NCBI GenBank assembly: GCA_016710625.1
Contig: JADJVK010000014.1
Location: 28,952 to 92,951 of the forward strand
DNA from: Saprospiraceae bacterium
GTDB lineage: Bacteria; Bacteroidota; Bacteroidia; Chitinophagales; Saprospiraceae
Direction of reading: 5' to 3'
Length of the DNA: 64,000 bases
Under the pieces are notes generated by a model, which saw only the letters and a program-made list of their open reading frames with translations, was not told where the DNA came from and made no database searches. The position numbers and the translations under genes are program-made. Below, piece after piece: positions 9,823 to 20,564 of this stretch (position 1 is its first letter; every line of letters starts with the position of its first letter).

Positions 9823-9857
9823 TACCACTTATTGATATATTCATACCACATATTGAT
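9823..9857 (+). promoter_or_regulatory. direct-repeat operator, probable LytTR binding site
   Basis: TACCACTTATTGAT (9823-9836) is repeated as TACCACATATTGAT (9844-9857), 13 of 14 bases identical, with start-to-start spacing of exactly 21 bases (two helical turns). Paired direct repeats about two turns apart are the known binding mode of LytTR regulators. The site lies 33 bases after the LytTR regulator gene and 71 bases before the secreted hydrolase. TATCATTG at 9887-9894 resembles a -7 element without a good -33, as expected for an activated promoter. Confidence 0.55.
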
Positions 9858-9928
9858 TTATAGATTTAGTATTTTCAAAATGAATCTATCATTGTAGAAA
9901 ATTTTTAAATCACATAAATTAAATTATT

Positions 9929-11650
9929 ATGAAAAAGTTAAGTTTTTTAGTAATATTTTTATTATTATTTTTTACAAGTTATATTTCTGCTAGAACCTAT
10001 TCTACTGCAAGTATTTATAATTTTACTACCACAAACAAAAACAGCTTTATTGTTTCCCATGCTAGTAGTAATGAATTGAATGACCTATATACTTGTATGA
10101 GAATTTCAAAAGCAATTGGTGAGGTAGCCACCAATGGAATTACTCAAACAATTATCAATACAAATAGTAAATTCAGTTTTAAAATATCCAGAGAAAAATT
10201 TATTAAACCAAACCCATTGCAGCTTTTTGATAATTACATGGACAATCTAAATCTAATAATAGTAGAACCAATTAATAATCAAACAAATAGGCCATGTGTA
10301 TTTGTCACTTGTGGAGGCACCAATATGACTTCATCACATTCAGCTTTTTACTTGGGTATTGCCCAATATGCAATGAAAGGTTATGTTGTAGCATATTACG
10401 AAAATCCAAATTCTGCAGGAAACCAAGATAATCAAGCATTATATTTTGCAAATACTTTACCAGGTGGTGAGTGCATTCTTAACAAAATAAAACCCTGTTC
10501 GGATGAAATCAGTAAAAAAGCTTATGCATCGTCCATGTACCTAGGTGTACAGACAGGAGAAGCCGTAGCCAACTATATGGCGACAAACAAAGTTAAATAC
10601 AAAATAGATAATCATAAGTTCATTTCAACAGGTCAAAGTTATGGTGGATTTGTCGCTTTAAGCTTAGGTTTGGGTTCTAAATACAATTATTATGATGTAA
10701 ATACCAATAAATTAAAAATTCCATTTATTTATTTTAAAGCACCAAACATGTATTCTAAATCAATAAGTGATTATACATTTACTTCAGTTGCTGCATGGGC
10801 AGGAAACTATCCTTTAGTTGATAACGACCCTACACATTTTAACCCATTTGGTGAATTCATCGATAATATTCAAAGCCATATTGTTGGAAATAATACTATT
10901 GAAAAAAAAGATGCTAAAGTGATAAGCTTTCATGGGTATATAGATGATGAAATAAATGTATATGAAGGTTGGTTAAATGGCATAGCAAATAAAACAATGT
11001 ACTCACATGGGCCTATAAATGTAGTAAATAGGTTTAGCAATGCAGGTGTCAAATTCAATGGATATATTAATTGTGAAGGGAAACATCCAGTAAAAGATTT
11101 AATTTTCTATTCTAAAAACCCTCAAGATGTAGAATCTAGATACAATAATTTAATTAATACTTTCAATTATATTACATTAACCTCATCCGACCCTTTATTT
11201 GCCATAAAAATGAAAGAACTCAAATATGAAATGGAACAGACAATGGATATTATTGATATTTCCACTTCATTTTTTATGAATAATACAAGTCCGAGTAATT
11301 CAACATACTATATAGAACCAAAGATAAAAAATGTAAATGGTCATTACAACTTTAAATCTTCTTGCGAATCTTCTCCATTTGAAGTAAATGCATCAAAATC
11401 AGAAATAGTGGATAATATAAAAATATTTCCATCACCTGCAAATTTAGATTGGATCGAAATAGACATTCTTGATTGGGAGCAATATAAAAAAGGATATCTA
11501 TATAATATTGAAGGGCAATTGATTAAAGAAATAAATTTAGAATCAGATCGTAATATAATAGATATTTCGGATATAAATAATGGCATTTACATTTTTAAGT
11601 TTGAAAAAAATAAGTTACCAATATTTAGAAAAATAGTAATTCAAAAATAA
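9929..11650 (+). CDS. secreted alpha/beta-hydrolase-like protein with T9SS type A sorting domain
   Basis: 573 aa with an N-terminal signal peptide (hydrophobic to about residue 20). A central alpha/beta-hydrolase-like region has the nucleophile-elbow sequence GQSYGG and a later HGYIDDEINV acid region. The C-terminal ~80 residues form a T9SS sorting domain (IFPSPANLDW, YNIEGQLIKE, NGIYIFKFE). It is probably exported through the inner membrane and anchored or released by T9SS as an esterase, lipase or peptidase; substrate unknown. The likely LytTR operator upstream suggests control by the adjacent two-component system. Confidence 0.75.
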   Translation: MKKLSFLVIFLLLFFTSYISARTYSTASIYNFTTTNKNSFIVSHASSNELNDLYTCMRISKAIGEVATNGITQTIINTNSKFSFKISREKFIKPNPLQLFDNYMDNLNLIIVEPINNQTNRPCVFVTCGGTNMTSSHSAFYLGIAQYAMKGYVVAYYENPNSAGNQDNQALYFANTLPGGECILNKIKPCSDEISKKAYASSMYLGVQTGEAVANYMATNKVKYKIDNHKFISTGQSYGGFVALSLGLGSKYNYYDVNTNKLKIPFIYFKAPNMYSKSISDYTFTSVAAWAGNYPLVDNDPTHFNPFGEFIDNIQSHIVGNNTIEKKDAKVISFHGYIDDEINVYEGWLNGIANKTMYSHGPINVVNRFSNAGVKFNGYINCEGKHPVKDLIFYSKNPQDVESRYNNLINTFNYITLTSSDPLFAIKMKELKYEMEQTMDIIDISTSFFMNNTSPSNSTYYIEPKIKNVNGHYNFKSSCESSPFEVNASKSEIVDNIKIFPSPANLDWIEIDILDWEQYKKGYLYNIEGQLIKEINLESDRNIIDISDINNGIYIFKFEKNKLPIFRKIVIQK

Positions 11651-11671
11651 AATATTCAAATATAATTTAAT

Positions 11672-11732
11672 ACCTTAAATTAGTAGTTTTAGTTAATAAA
11701 TTGCTAATTTAAGGTTAATTATATGCTAATTT
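11672..11732. repeat. inverted repeat with extra direct copy (CTAATTT motif x3)
   Basis: ACCTTAAATTAG (11672-11683) and its exact reverse complement CTAATTTAAGGT (11704-11715) are separated by 20 bases. A further TGCTAATTT at 11724-11732 repeats 11702-11710 at a spacing of 22 bases. No T-run follows the hairpin, so an operator is more likely than a terminator. It lies 71 bases upstream of the outer-membrane protein start. Confidence 0.5.
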
Positions 11733-11802
11733 GTCGAAATTACTATTATATTATTTTGCAAATAAAATACTTTGTGGAACATTCAATAAATTACTTGTCT
11801 TT

Positions 11803-14628
11803 ATGAAAACAGTTATACAACTTCTTATTTTTTGCTTTCCAATTTTCTTATCTGCACAGACTAATAAATTAACAATTAAAGGACATGTTATGGATACAAC
11901 TAATGATGTCTTGATTGGAGCTACAGTAATGCTTTTAGATTCTAAAGATTCTAGTTTATTAAGTTATGCAAGGACTGATTTGAATGGTGATTTCATTATC
12001 AAGAACGTTAAAAGACAAGAATATCTATTGAAAATTACTTATGTTGGTTATATACCATACTTGAATTTAATTTCAAGTCAATCACCAGATTTGATTGATT
12101 TAAAAGATATCAGATTAAAAGAAATATCAAAAGAGTTAATGGAAGTTGTGATAAAGGCAGCAAAAGCACCAATGACCATTCGAGGTGATACCATCGAGTA
12201 TGATGCAAGTACTTTCAAAGTTCCTGCTGGATCATCTGTTGAAGATTTGTTAAAGAGATTACCAGGTATAGAAGTAGATCAAGATGGTTCGATTAAAGCA
12301 GAAGGAAGAAGTGTTACTAAAGTTACTGTAGATGGAAAGCGATTTTTCGGTACAGATCCAAAAGCAGCAACCAAAAACTTACCTGCTGAGGGTATATCGA
12401 AAGTACAAGTATTTAACACTGAATCGGAAGAGAAAAAACTAACTGGTTTTGATTCGAAAGCTCCAGATAAAACAATGAATTTACAATTAAAAGATGAATT
12501 TAAAAAAGGTGGTTTTGGTAAGATTGTGGCTGGTATAGGAACCCAAAACACAAAAGAACTGAAAGGGAATTTCAATAGATTTAACGAAAAGGAGCAAATT
12601 AGTTTGCTAGGGATGGGTAATAATACTGGTAGAAATGGATTGTCTTGGAATGATTATCAAGATTTCAGAGGATCAGAATCTTCAAATTGGGATGATGGAG
12701 GTGATTTTGGTTTTAGTAATGGTGGTAGAAGGTATATTTTTTTTAGTGATGATGATGAAGATGGAGGTGGTTTAATGTCAAGCTTTTGGGGAAATAATAA
12801 TTATGGATTTCCTGAAAACTATACAGGTGGTTTAAATTACAATTATGATCACAAGAAGAATAAATTTAGTGGGATGTATTACTATGATCAAAAGGGATAG
12901 TTTCAGAGATCCAATACTATTTCCAAAACATTTCTAAAAGACGAAACTGTAAATAATAATTCTTCAAACTTAGGAAATAAAGTAAATAGAAATCATAAAT
13001 TAGATTTGAGATTTGAGAAGGAAATTGATAGTTTGAATACTTTTATTGCCAATTTAAACGGTTCTATTGCCAATCGAAATAATGTTTTTAATGGTTGGTC
13101 AGATAATGAAAGGATTATTGGGTCATCTAACACATCTAGATTTGATAATTTGCAAATAAGGGAGAATTTATTATTAAGAGGAAATACTATATTTAGAAAG
13201 AAATTTAAAAAGAAAGGTAGAAGCTTAGGATTAAGTGCATCATATTTCAGTTCTGCATCTAATTCTGATTTTTACCAAAAATCCGACATTGTATTTTATA
13301 AAATAAAAGGAACAGTTGATAGCTCTCAGACAATTAATCAATCTATTGCATCAAAATCTTCAAAACAACAATTGAATGCGAATGCTATGTACACTGAACC
13401 ACTATCTAAAAAAATATTTTGGACTACATTTTACAATTTCCAAAATTCTAATGAAACAATTGATCGTAATGTATTTGATATAAAGCAGAATGAACCTGTA
13501 AATAATGATAGTTTGACTCGAAACTTTGATAATAAAATATTAATCAATAGACTAGGAAGTTATTTGAGGTATGCATATAAAGGGGTGAATGTAAGTGTAG
13601 GAGTGGCATATCAATTATTTAATATAAAAAGTGATTTCAAGGCTGGTCCTTCAGCAAATATATTTGGAAATGTAAATAGAAGTTATAATTCTTTATTGCC
13701 TAATTTTAATGTTTCTCTTGATTTAAAAGGTAAATATTTAGATTTTGGTTACTCAGCTGATGCGAAGGAACCTTCATTAAGAAATTTACAGCCAATAATT
13801 GACAATAGTAATCCACTCTATATTAATATTGGAAATCCAAACTTAATTCCAGAAATTAATCATGAGATTAATGTTGGATTCAATAGTTTTAACCCAGCTA
13901 CATTTATTAATTTTGGTTTATATTCTGGGTTTACAATTAGTGAAAATCAATTTGTTACATCACAAATTGTAGATAATAATTTTATTACAACCTCTAAAAC
14001 AATTAATTTAAGTGGAGGGCAATTTTTATATTCAGGTATAAATTTCGGTTTCCCTATAATTAAGAATAAATTTACAATAAATATGAATTATTCTCCAGGA
14101 TATGGAAAGAGTCAAGCTATTGTGAACGATATAAAAAATATTACAAATACAATTAGAAATAGAATATCATTACGAGTAAATTTAACACCTAAAGAACAAT
14201 TTTCGTGTTATTTGAATTCATCTTTAAGTATGAATGATACAAAATATAATATCAATACAAGTCAAAATCAAAGAATTATCGAACAATCTTATAGTTTAGA
14301 ACTAAATGCAAAATTGTTTTGGGGAATTTATTCCAATAATTCATTTAAATATTCAATTAACCAAAATAATAGATTTAATTTCTACCAAGAAATACCAATT
14401 CTAAATATGAGTTTATCAAAACTATTTTTAAAAGAAAATAGAGGAGAAATTAGAATTTCTATTTATGATGTATTTAATAAAACGTTGGGAATCAATCAAT
14501 TTGCTAATGTAAATTCAGTTAGCTCAAATATAAATCAGTCTTTAGCAAGATATGCAATGTTATCTTTTACTTATAATATAAAAGGAATAAAAGCGACAAC
14601 TAAAAGTTCAAATAACTGGTGGAATTAA
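11803..14628 (+). CDS. TonB-receptor-like outer-membrane beta-barrel protein (in-frame TAG)
   Basis: About 941 aa if read through a TAG at 12898-12900. It starts with a signal peptide (MKTVIQLLIFCF to SAQ), then a carboxypeptidase-regulatory-like domain (GHVMDTTNDVLIGATV), a plug-like region (YDASTFKVPAGSSVEDLLKR) and a long barrel ending in NNWWN. Both sides of the TAG are in the same frame and both fit the family, so a single nonsense change or base-call error interrupts it. The downstream part has an internal ATG at 13006 but would lack a signal peptide. ATG 11803 is preferred over an earlier in-frame start because the signal peptide begins there. A GLPGLI gene follows 12 bases later. Confidence 0.8.
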
Positions 14629-14640
14629 ATATATAATGAA

Positions 14641-15384
14641 ATGAATAAATTAATAATAATTTTAATAATTTTTTTAACAAACATCCTTTTAGCACAGGAT
14701 TCTACCTACGTAATCGAATACGATAGGACTACAAATTGGGTAAAAATGAATAATACGCTTCCATATTTAAGTAAAGAGGAAAAAGAAAGAATGAATTTTG
14801 CTTATGGGAAAAGTGAAGGGTGGACAGAAAAATACATTATGGAAATAAAAGGAGATGAATCCTTTTATTTTGTGGATGAGAATTATGACAATGATAAATA
14901 TGAGTGGTCGAACAGGAAGGATGATTATAAAATTTTTAGAAATTTTACTAATCAAACACAAAAATCATTAATTGAATCCATTGGTAAGTCTTATTTGATT
15001 GATGGAGAAATCTTGCAGTATAAATGGAAAATATTAACAGATATTAAAGATGTAAATGGTTATATTTGTATGAAAGCAGAAACAAAAGATACAACTAAAA
15101 ACCAAAAAATTTATGCTTGGTTTACTGACCAAATACCAATTCCAGCTGGTCCAGAGTTGTTTGAAGGACTACCAGGATTAATACTAGAAATAGATATCAA
15201 TGATGGAGCAACCATCATTCAAGCTATGAATATTACAAAAAAAACACCTAATACGAACCTCAGTACACCTAAAAAATGGAAAGGAAAAAAAGTTGATCAA
15301 GTGGAATATAATGGCATTATTGATAAATATGTTAAAGAATGTATCAAAAGTAACCGAAATCCATATTGGGCAATACGTTATTAG
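14641..15384 (+). CDS. GLPGLI family protein
   Basis: 247-aa exported protein with an N-terminal hydrophobic signal ending near LLAQ. It shows the family signature FEGLPGLILEI near residue 180 and a YAWFTDQIPIPAGP block before it. GLPGLI proteins are Bacteroidota-specific and have no established function. They often sit next to TonB-receptor-like barrels, as here, where the barrel gene ends 12 bases upstream, so the pair probably acts together at the outer membrane. Confidence 0.9.
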   Translation: MNKLIIILIIFLTNILLAQDSTYVIEYDRTTNWVKMNNTLPYLSKEEKERMNFAYGKSEGWTEKYIMEIKGDESFYFVDENYDNDKYEWSNRKDDYKIFRNFTNQTQKSLIESIGKSYLIDGEILQYKWKILTDIKDVNGYICMKAETKDTTKNQKIYAWFTDQIPIPAGPELFEGLPGLILEIDINDGATIIQAMNITKKTPNTNLSTPKKWKGKKVDQVEYNGIIDKYVKECIKSNRNPYWAIRY

Positions 15385-15418
15385 TTTCGTAATTTTTCAC
15401 TTTGTTTGACGAAATGTT

Positions 15419-15426
15419 TACTTTTG
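15419..15426 (+). promoter_or_regulatory. -7 element TACTTTTG before pyrF
   Basis: TACTTTTG fits TAnnTTTG and lies 18 bases before the GTG start. TTTG copies at 15401-15408 are too close to act as a -33 element, so only the -7 part is supported. Confidence 0.4.
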
Positions 15427-15444
15427 TAAATAAAATATTTTAAA

Positions 15445-16248
15445 GTGAATAGGGAACAATTGTATCAAAAAATTCAAGAAAGAAAATCATTTCTATGTGT
15501 TGGGCTTGATCCTGATATGGATAAGATTCCTCCCTTTTTGAAAAATTTGGAAAATCCAATTTGGGCTTTTAATAAAGCAATAATTGATGCGACTAAGCCA
15601 TATTGTGTTGCCTATAAACCAAATTTTGCTTTTTATGAAGCTTATGGAAAAATGGGTTATGAAGCTTTAGAAAAGACAATTCATTATATTGGTAATGAGC
15701 ATTTCATAATTGCAGATGCAAAAAGGGGGGATATTGGAAATACTTCAAAAATGTATGCAAAAGCAGCTTTTGAAGTTTTAGGTGCAGATGCTATTACAGT
15801 TGCACCCTACATGGGGAAGGATTCTGTGACGCCATTTTTATCCTATGAAAATAAATGGATTATTGTTTTAGGATTAACATCCAATAAAGGAAGTGAAGAT
15901 TTCCAATTCATAAAAAGTGAGGATTATAAGCCTCTTTATCAACAAGTTATTGAAAAAGTCGCTAGTTGGACTTCTCCAAATAACACTATGTTTGTAATTG
16001 GTGCCACACACCCAGAATCATTTATAGAAATTAGAAAATTAATTCCTGATCATTTTTTGTTAGTGCCTGGAGTAGGGGAGCAAGGTGGTGAATTAGAATC
16101 AGTTATAAAATATGGAAGAAATAACCAAATTGGATTATTAATAAATTCATCCAGAGGTATTTTATATGCTTCAAAAGAAAAAGATTTTGACAAACAAGCC
16201 GCTATACAATCTAAAAAAATACAGGAAATTATGGCTCAATACATATAA
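15445..16248 (+). CDS. pyrF: orotidine-5'-phosphate decarboxylase
   Basis: Last step of UMP synthesis: decarboxylates OMP in the cytoplasm. The 267-aa protein shows FLCVGLDPDMDKIP, the catalytic Lys/Asp motif ADAKRGDIGNTS, and the phosphate-binding VPGVGEQGG and LINSSRGILYA. This is the longer type-2 form usual in Bacteroidota. The GTG start is chosen because it directly precedes the conserved N-terminus and no ATG lies nearby. Confidence 0.96.
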   Translation: MNREQLYQKIQERKSFLCVGLDPDMDKIPPFLKNLENPIWAFNKAIIDATKPYCVAYKPNFAFYEAYGKMGYEALEKTIHYIGNEHFIIADAKRGDIGNTSKMYAKAAFEVLGADAITVAPYMGKDSVTPFLSYENKWIIVLGLTSNKGSEDFQFIKSEDYKPLYQQVIEKVASWTSPNNTMFVIGATHPESFIEIRKLIPDHFLLVPGVGEQGGELESVIKYGRNNQIGLLINSSRGILYASKEKDFDKQAAIQSKKIQEIMAQYI

Positions 16249-16295
16249 ATGTTTTTCATTTTCCTTCTGAGTGTAAATATTTGTGACTATTTCTC

Positions 16296-16325
16296 TTGTT
16301 TATAGTCATAATTATTGTATTTTTG
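16296..16325 (+). promoter_or_regulatory. complete TTG-N19-TATTTTTG promoter
   Basis: TTG at 16296-16298, a 19-base spacer, then TATTTTTG at 16318-16325 match the Bacteroidota consensus exactly. Because this falls inside the longest open frame, it argues that translation starts at ATG 16371 and not at the upstream TTG. Confidence 0.7.
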
Positions 16326-16370
16326 CAAATATTTTTATTACACTATTTACAATTTTTACTTTATAAACTT

Positions 16371-19076
16371 ATGCTTAAAATATTCTACAAGAGTTTATTC
16401 TTTTTTCTATTAAATATTTGCTTCCAGAATTATTTGTTTTCCGAAACTATTGATATTGCACTGAGGCTTACTACTTTAGTTAATACTAAAAAAGCTGTTG
16501 GTGATGAAATTAAATATACAATAACTATTTATAATCAAGGAGATATTGCATTAACAAATATTGGAATTATCGATTATTTACCTGCAAATACTTTATTGAG
16601 TTCCACAAACACCAATGGATGGGTTCCTGGAGCAGGTAATATAACAGCATCAAAAACAATCACCGATATTATTAATCCTGGAGATTCTGCAAAAATAGAT
16701 ATTTATATTGTTATCCAATCTGGAGCAAATGGTAGTGTTAAAAATACTGCTGAAACAGTGTCAATTCAAGATTTTAATTATATAAATAGAAGTCTGGATG
16801 AAATAGATTCTACTCCAGATGGCTTCAATACTGAAATTAATGTAAAAGATGATGTGATCAATGAACAAGCCAAAATCAATGTTGGTGATGATGAAGATGA
16901 TCATGATGTAGCTTTTATTACTGTTTCGCCAGATGTTTATGGTTACGAATCCGTTAAATTAACAACAGATTTTAATAATGATGGGTTGGTTACAGTTGGT
17001 GATATTGTAACCTATACAATAACATATGTAAATTATGCAAATGGAGCATCCAGTTTTCAAATAACTAATTTGTTGCCAAGTAGTGTAAGAAGAAAAGGTA
17101 CTATAACTGCATCCAGTATTAATGTAACTGGTTTATCATTAAATAGTAGTTATACTGGAGCTGGGGTGAATAATTTATTAAATACTGGCGTCACTTTAGG
17201 TGTTAATGGAAAATTGGTGATAAATATTCCAGTTGAAATTAGAGGTGCTGGTAGCGGTCAGACTTTGTCAAATCAAGCTTCAGCAACAGGAACTGGAATT
17301 TCAGGCGTTGTATTAACGGATGCACTTGATAATAATACCTGTGTACCACCTCCAAATGTAGATGTTCCTTCAGGAAGTATTTCTCAATCTTGCACAAGTG
17401 GACTTGACCCTGTTTTTTTTTCTGTATCAATAGGTAGTCCAGATGTTAGAGCTTTTAAATCAATCAAATTAACTAAAGATATTGATGTAAATGGGGTTCC
17501 ATGAGTTGGGGATACTTTAACATATACCATAAATCTTTATAATGTTGGAACAGCAAATGTAAATAATGTTCAGATTTCTGATGTTTTGAATATTGGATTG
17601 ACAAGATCTGGAGCTGGTTCTTCTTCAATGTCATATAGTAATGGTTCAATTGCTACTTTTAATTCATCATTTGATGGCATTACTAATATTAATTTATTAG
17701 GAGCTGGATCCATGTTAGAGGCAGATACTGGTTTTATTAGAATAAATTTTCCAGTAAAAGTTTTAGTAGAAGGTGGTGGTCAAACTATTGGCAATTTAGC
17801 CAATGTGACTGGAACTGAAATACTTTCCACTCCAACTGATGCCGTAGATAATTCATTTTCTGGAGATTGTGCTCCACCAACTTGGATTTCCGTTCCAACT
17901 GGTAGTATAACTCAAACTTGTTCTATTGCATCAAATGATAGTACTTTCGTTACCATTTTAATGGGAACTCCTGTTGTTCAAAATTATAAAACAGTTCGTT
18001 GGTTTCCAGCATCTACAAATTCAACAGGATTACCGGCTGTGAATGATACTTTGCTATATACTATAGCTTGTTTTAATACTGGAACTGCTAATATACAAGA
18101 TTTTCAAATTATCGATACATTACCTATTGGTTTACAGAGAATTGGCGTTTCAAATTTAAGTGCTACTTCTGGCACAAATGCTTTGTTTAATACGAATTAT
18201 CCAACTTCAAGCTATAATGTTTTAGTTCCAAATAATCAAAATAAGCCTATTTTATTAAAAGCAAATGGTTATTTATATGTAAATATTAGAGTATTAGTTA
18301 CAGCTGCCGCCTCAGGATTGGTTTTGAGCAATCAGGCTTATATTACTGGAACTAGTTTTACAACGCAGCTAACAGATACAAAGGATTATAATACAGCTCC
18401 TCCAATTTTGATTGATCCAGTTAGACCTGAACTTAGAACTAATGTTCTAAATAGTTATATTCAAAATAATCAAACAGCTGAATATGACCCGACTTTAATC
18501 ACCATTAGTACTTTATTGCCAGTTGATTTAGTTAATTTTAAAGTGGAAAAAGTAAATGAGGAATCTCTATTGACCTGGACAGTTGAAAATGAAAATATTT
18601 GGGGTTATGAAGTTGAAAAAAGCAAAGATGGAATCAATTTTTTCAATATTGGTTTTCAAAGTGCACATAATTTAGGTGCACTGAACTACTATCATTTTAC
18701 AGATAAATATCCTTATGCAAATGGAAATTACTATCGACTGAAAATTGTAGAGAAATCATCAAAATTCGGCTTTTCGAAAGTAATTTATTTGAATTTTAAT
18801 GACTTAAAGAGTGCTGATTTAATAGTTTACCCTAATCCAGTTGTTGATAATCAAATCAATATATTTGTGGATAATATTTCAAACGGAAATTATAATTTAA
18901 ATATTATTGATGGATTAGGTAAGGTATTGTATAATAATCTGTTAGAAGTAAATGACAATAGATTGAATGAAAATATAGGATTCTCAAAAGAATTTCATTC
19001 AGGCTTTTATTTTATATATCTGAAAAATGAGAATGGGAATAGTTTTGTAAAAAGAATTCTTGTAAATAATGAGTAA
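16371..19076 (+). CDS. DUF11-repeat surface protein with T9SS sorting domain (in-frame TGA)
   Basis: About 901 aa if read through a TGA at 17502-17504. It has a signal peptide (MLKIFYKSLFFFLLN) and four DUF11-type repeats, each marked by V(G/N)D...YTI and ending in a LPxG-like turn. A C-terminal region with LPVDLVNFKVE and IVYPNPVVDN is typical of T9SS cargo. The stop sits in the third repeat, NGVP-stop-VGDTLTYT, with perfect repeat spacing on both sides and the same frame. This suggests a point mutation or base error (TCA to TGA would restore serine). Likely a large surface or adhesin-like protein. Confidence 0.8.
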
Positions 19077-19078
19077 AA

Positions 19079-19115
19079 AAATAAGGGTTGCCAAATCGGC
19101 AACCCTTATTTTTTT
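19079..19115. terminator. bidirectional rho-independent terminator
   Basis: AAATAAGGGTTGCC (19079-19092) pairs perfectly with GGCAACCCTTATTT (19098-19111) around a 5-base loop, with A-run and T-run flanks. It separates the DUF11 gene from the convergent porT gene and can serve both strands. Confidence 0.9.
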
Positions 19116-19815
19116 ATCCTTCGAAGTTAAGCGATATTGTGAAAACCCTTGACATGACTTTTTCTAAAACATTAGATTGGTCAATTCTTTTATCATAAAT
19201 TAGGATATTGTTAATACCTTGAGAAACTTTAAATTCGGGTGAAAAGATGAAATATGGGAAATAAAATTGCATTCCAAAACCATATTCATAAGAAAAGTCA
19301 GATGGGGAAATTTTCACCAAATCCTTTGCTTGTCTAGTCCTAGAATCACTTGCTACGTCAAAAGTGTATTTCACACCACCTATTACGAATACTCTCATGT
19401 CATTGAATGGAGCAGATTTGTATCTCACATGAAATGGCATATCTACAAAAACAGATTCCACTTTTCTTTCATTAAATGATCCTGTATTAGAAAAATAGGT
19501 CAAATTTCTTTCTGCAAAGGACAAAGTTGGTAAAAAACGAATATCAAAATATTCTCCTAATTTCAAATTGGTGATAATTCCTAAATTAAAACCTGGTCCT
19601 CTTTCTGGTTCTACAACTCTGATTGTATCATTTGATAAAAATGATTTTGATTTAAAAACCCTATAGTCAGAGGAGTTGAATCCAAGTGTAATACCAAAAA
19701 AATAGGGCTTTGATTTAAAGTCCAAATAATTTGTATTTCCTCTTTGTGCAAAAATACTTGTTGAAACCAATATTAAAATAGCAAAAATTATTTGTTGCCT
19801 TGATAAATGGAACAT
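19114..19815 (-). CDS. porT: type IX secretion/gliding protein PorT
   Basis: 233-aa PorT-family protein, needed in T9SS species for export of cargo through the outer membrane. It has a signal peptide (LILVSTSIFAQ) followed by an eight-strand-like outer-membrane barrel (YFFGITLGFN, FDIRFLPTLSF, SYEYGFGMQFYFPYFIFSPEFK). It overlaps the end of ubiE by 28 bases, an arrangement I recall from other Bacteroidota. Its presence fits the several T9SS-sorted proteins in this window. Confidence 0.88.
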   Translation of the reverse strand: MFHLSRQQIIFAILILVSTSIFAQRGNTNYLDFKSKPYFFGITLGFNSSDYRVFKSKSFLSNDTIRVVEPERGPGFNLGIITNLKLGEYFDIRFLPTLSFAERNLTYFSNTGSFNERKVESVFVDMPFHVRYKSAPFNDMRVFVIGGVKYTFDVASDSRTRQAKDLVKISPSDFSYEYGFGMQFYFPYFIFSPEFKVSQGINNILIYDKRIDQSNVLEKVMSRVFTISLNFEG

Positions 19816-20516
19816 ATTCCTAAAGTTAATGATTGTTTTTGATTATTGATAAATCCTAGATTAGCCAATTTCTTTATAAAAGCCTCATTATCAGGAAATG
19901 CCTGAACTGACTCATATAAATAGCTATATGCACGATTATCTTTTGATGTTAAACGACCAATTGTTGGTAAAATGTATTTAAAATAGAAATTATAAATTTG
20001 TTTAAATGGAAAAATACTTGGTTTAGAGAATTCTAATACTACTAATCTGCCATTTGGTTTCAAAACTCTATAAATTTCTTTCAATCCCTTATCCAAATTT
20101 TCAAAATTTCGAACGCCAAAAGCAACAGTCACTGCATCGAAAGAATTATCCTCAAATCTTAAGTTTTCGGAATCTCCTAATTCTAAATGAATTTGATTTG
20201 ACAAATGCTTTTGTTCAATTTTGTTTTTCCCGATTTCTAACATTTGCTTAGAAATATCTACTCCAATTATGGTATCTGGGTGTAATAAATCCATCGTCAT
20301 CAATGCAACATCACCAGTTCCCGTTGCAACATCCAAAATATATTTAGGTTGGATATCTTTGAGTTGATTTATCGCTTTTTTCCGCCAACTTTGGTCAATT
20401 CCCAAGGATAATACTCTGTTGAGTAAATCATAATTATTGGCAATATTGTCAAACATAGTGGCAACTTGCTGTTTTTTTTCTTGGTCTTGATGATAAGGTT
20501 TAACTAGTTCTGACAT
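19788..20516 (-). CDS. ubiE: demethylmenaquinone methyltransferase
   Basis: SAM-dependent C-methyltransferase (MenG/UbiE) that completes menaquinone synthesis. The 242-aa protein shows YDLLNRVLSLGIDQSWR, the SAM motif LDVATGTGDVAL, AFGVRNFEN and VLEFSKP, all family signatures. A good promoter lies directly upstream, and porT overlaps its 3' end, so the two are cotranscribed. Confidence 0.95.
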   Translation of the reverse strand: MSELVKPYHQDQEKKQQVATMFDNIANNYDLLNRVLSLGIDQSWRKKAINQLKDIQPKYILDVATGTGDVALMTMDLLHPDTIIGVDISKQMLEIGKNKIEQKHLSNQIHLELGDSENLRFEDNSFDAVTVAFGVRNFENLDKGLKEIYRVLKPNGRLVVLEFSKPSIFPFKQIYNFYFKYILPTIGRLTSKDNRAYSYLYESVQAFPDNEAFIKKLANLGFINNQKQSLTLGICSIYQGNK

Positions 20517-20533
20517 TTTTTTATTTGAGACTG

Positions 20534-20564
20534 CAAAGTTAGTCTATAAATTATAATAATTCAA
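20534..20564 (-). promoter_or_regulatory. TTG-N20-TAACTTTG promoter of ubiE-porT
   Basis: On the minus strand TTG (20562-20564) and TAACTTTG (20534-20541) are spaced by 20 bases, matching the phylum consensus. The -33 part lies in the last codons of mutS2. The -7 ends 17 bases before the ubiE ATG. Confidence 0.7.

Noticed and set aside
16296..16370. Upstream TTG start giving a longer DUF11 protein
   Set aside because: The TTG is the -33 element of a perfect promoter, and the signal peptide begins at ATG 16371.
12898..17504. Recoding of TAG or TGA as sense codons
   Set aside because: TAG (15382-15384) and TGA (6085-6087) also end ordinary genes here, so neither is generally reassigned.
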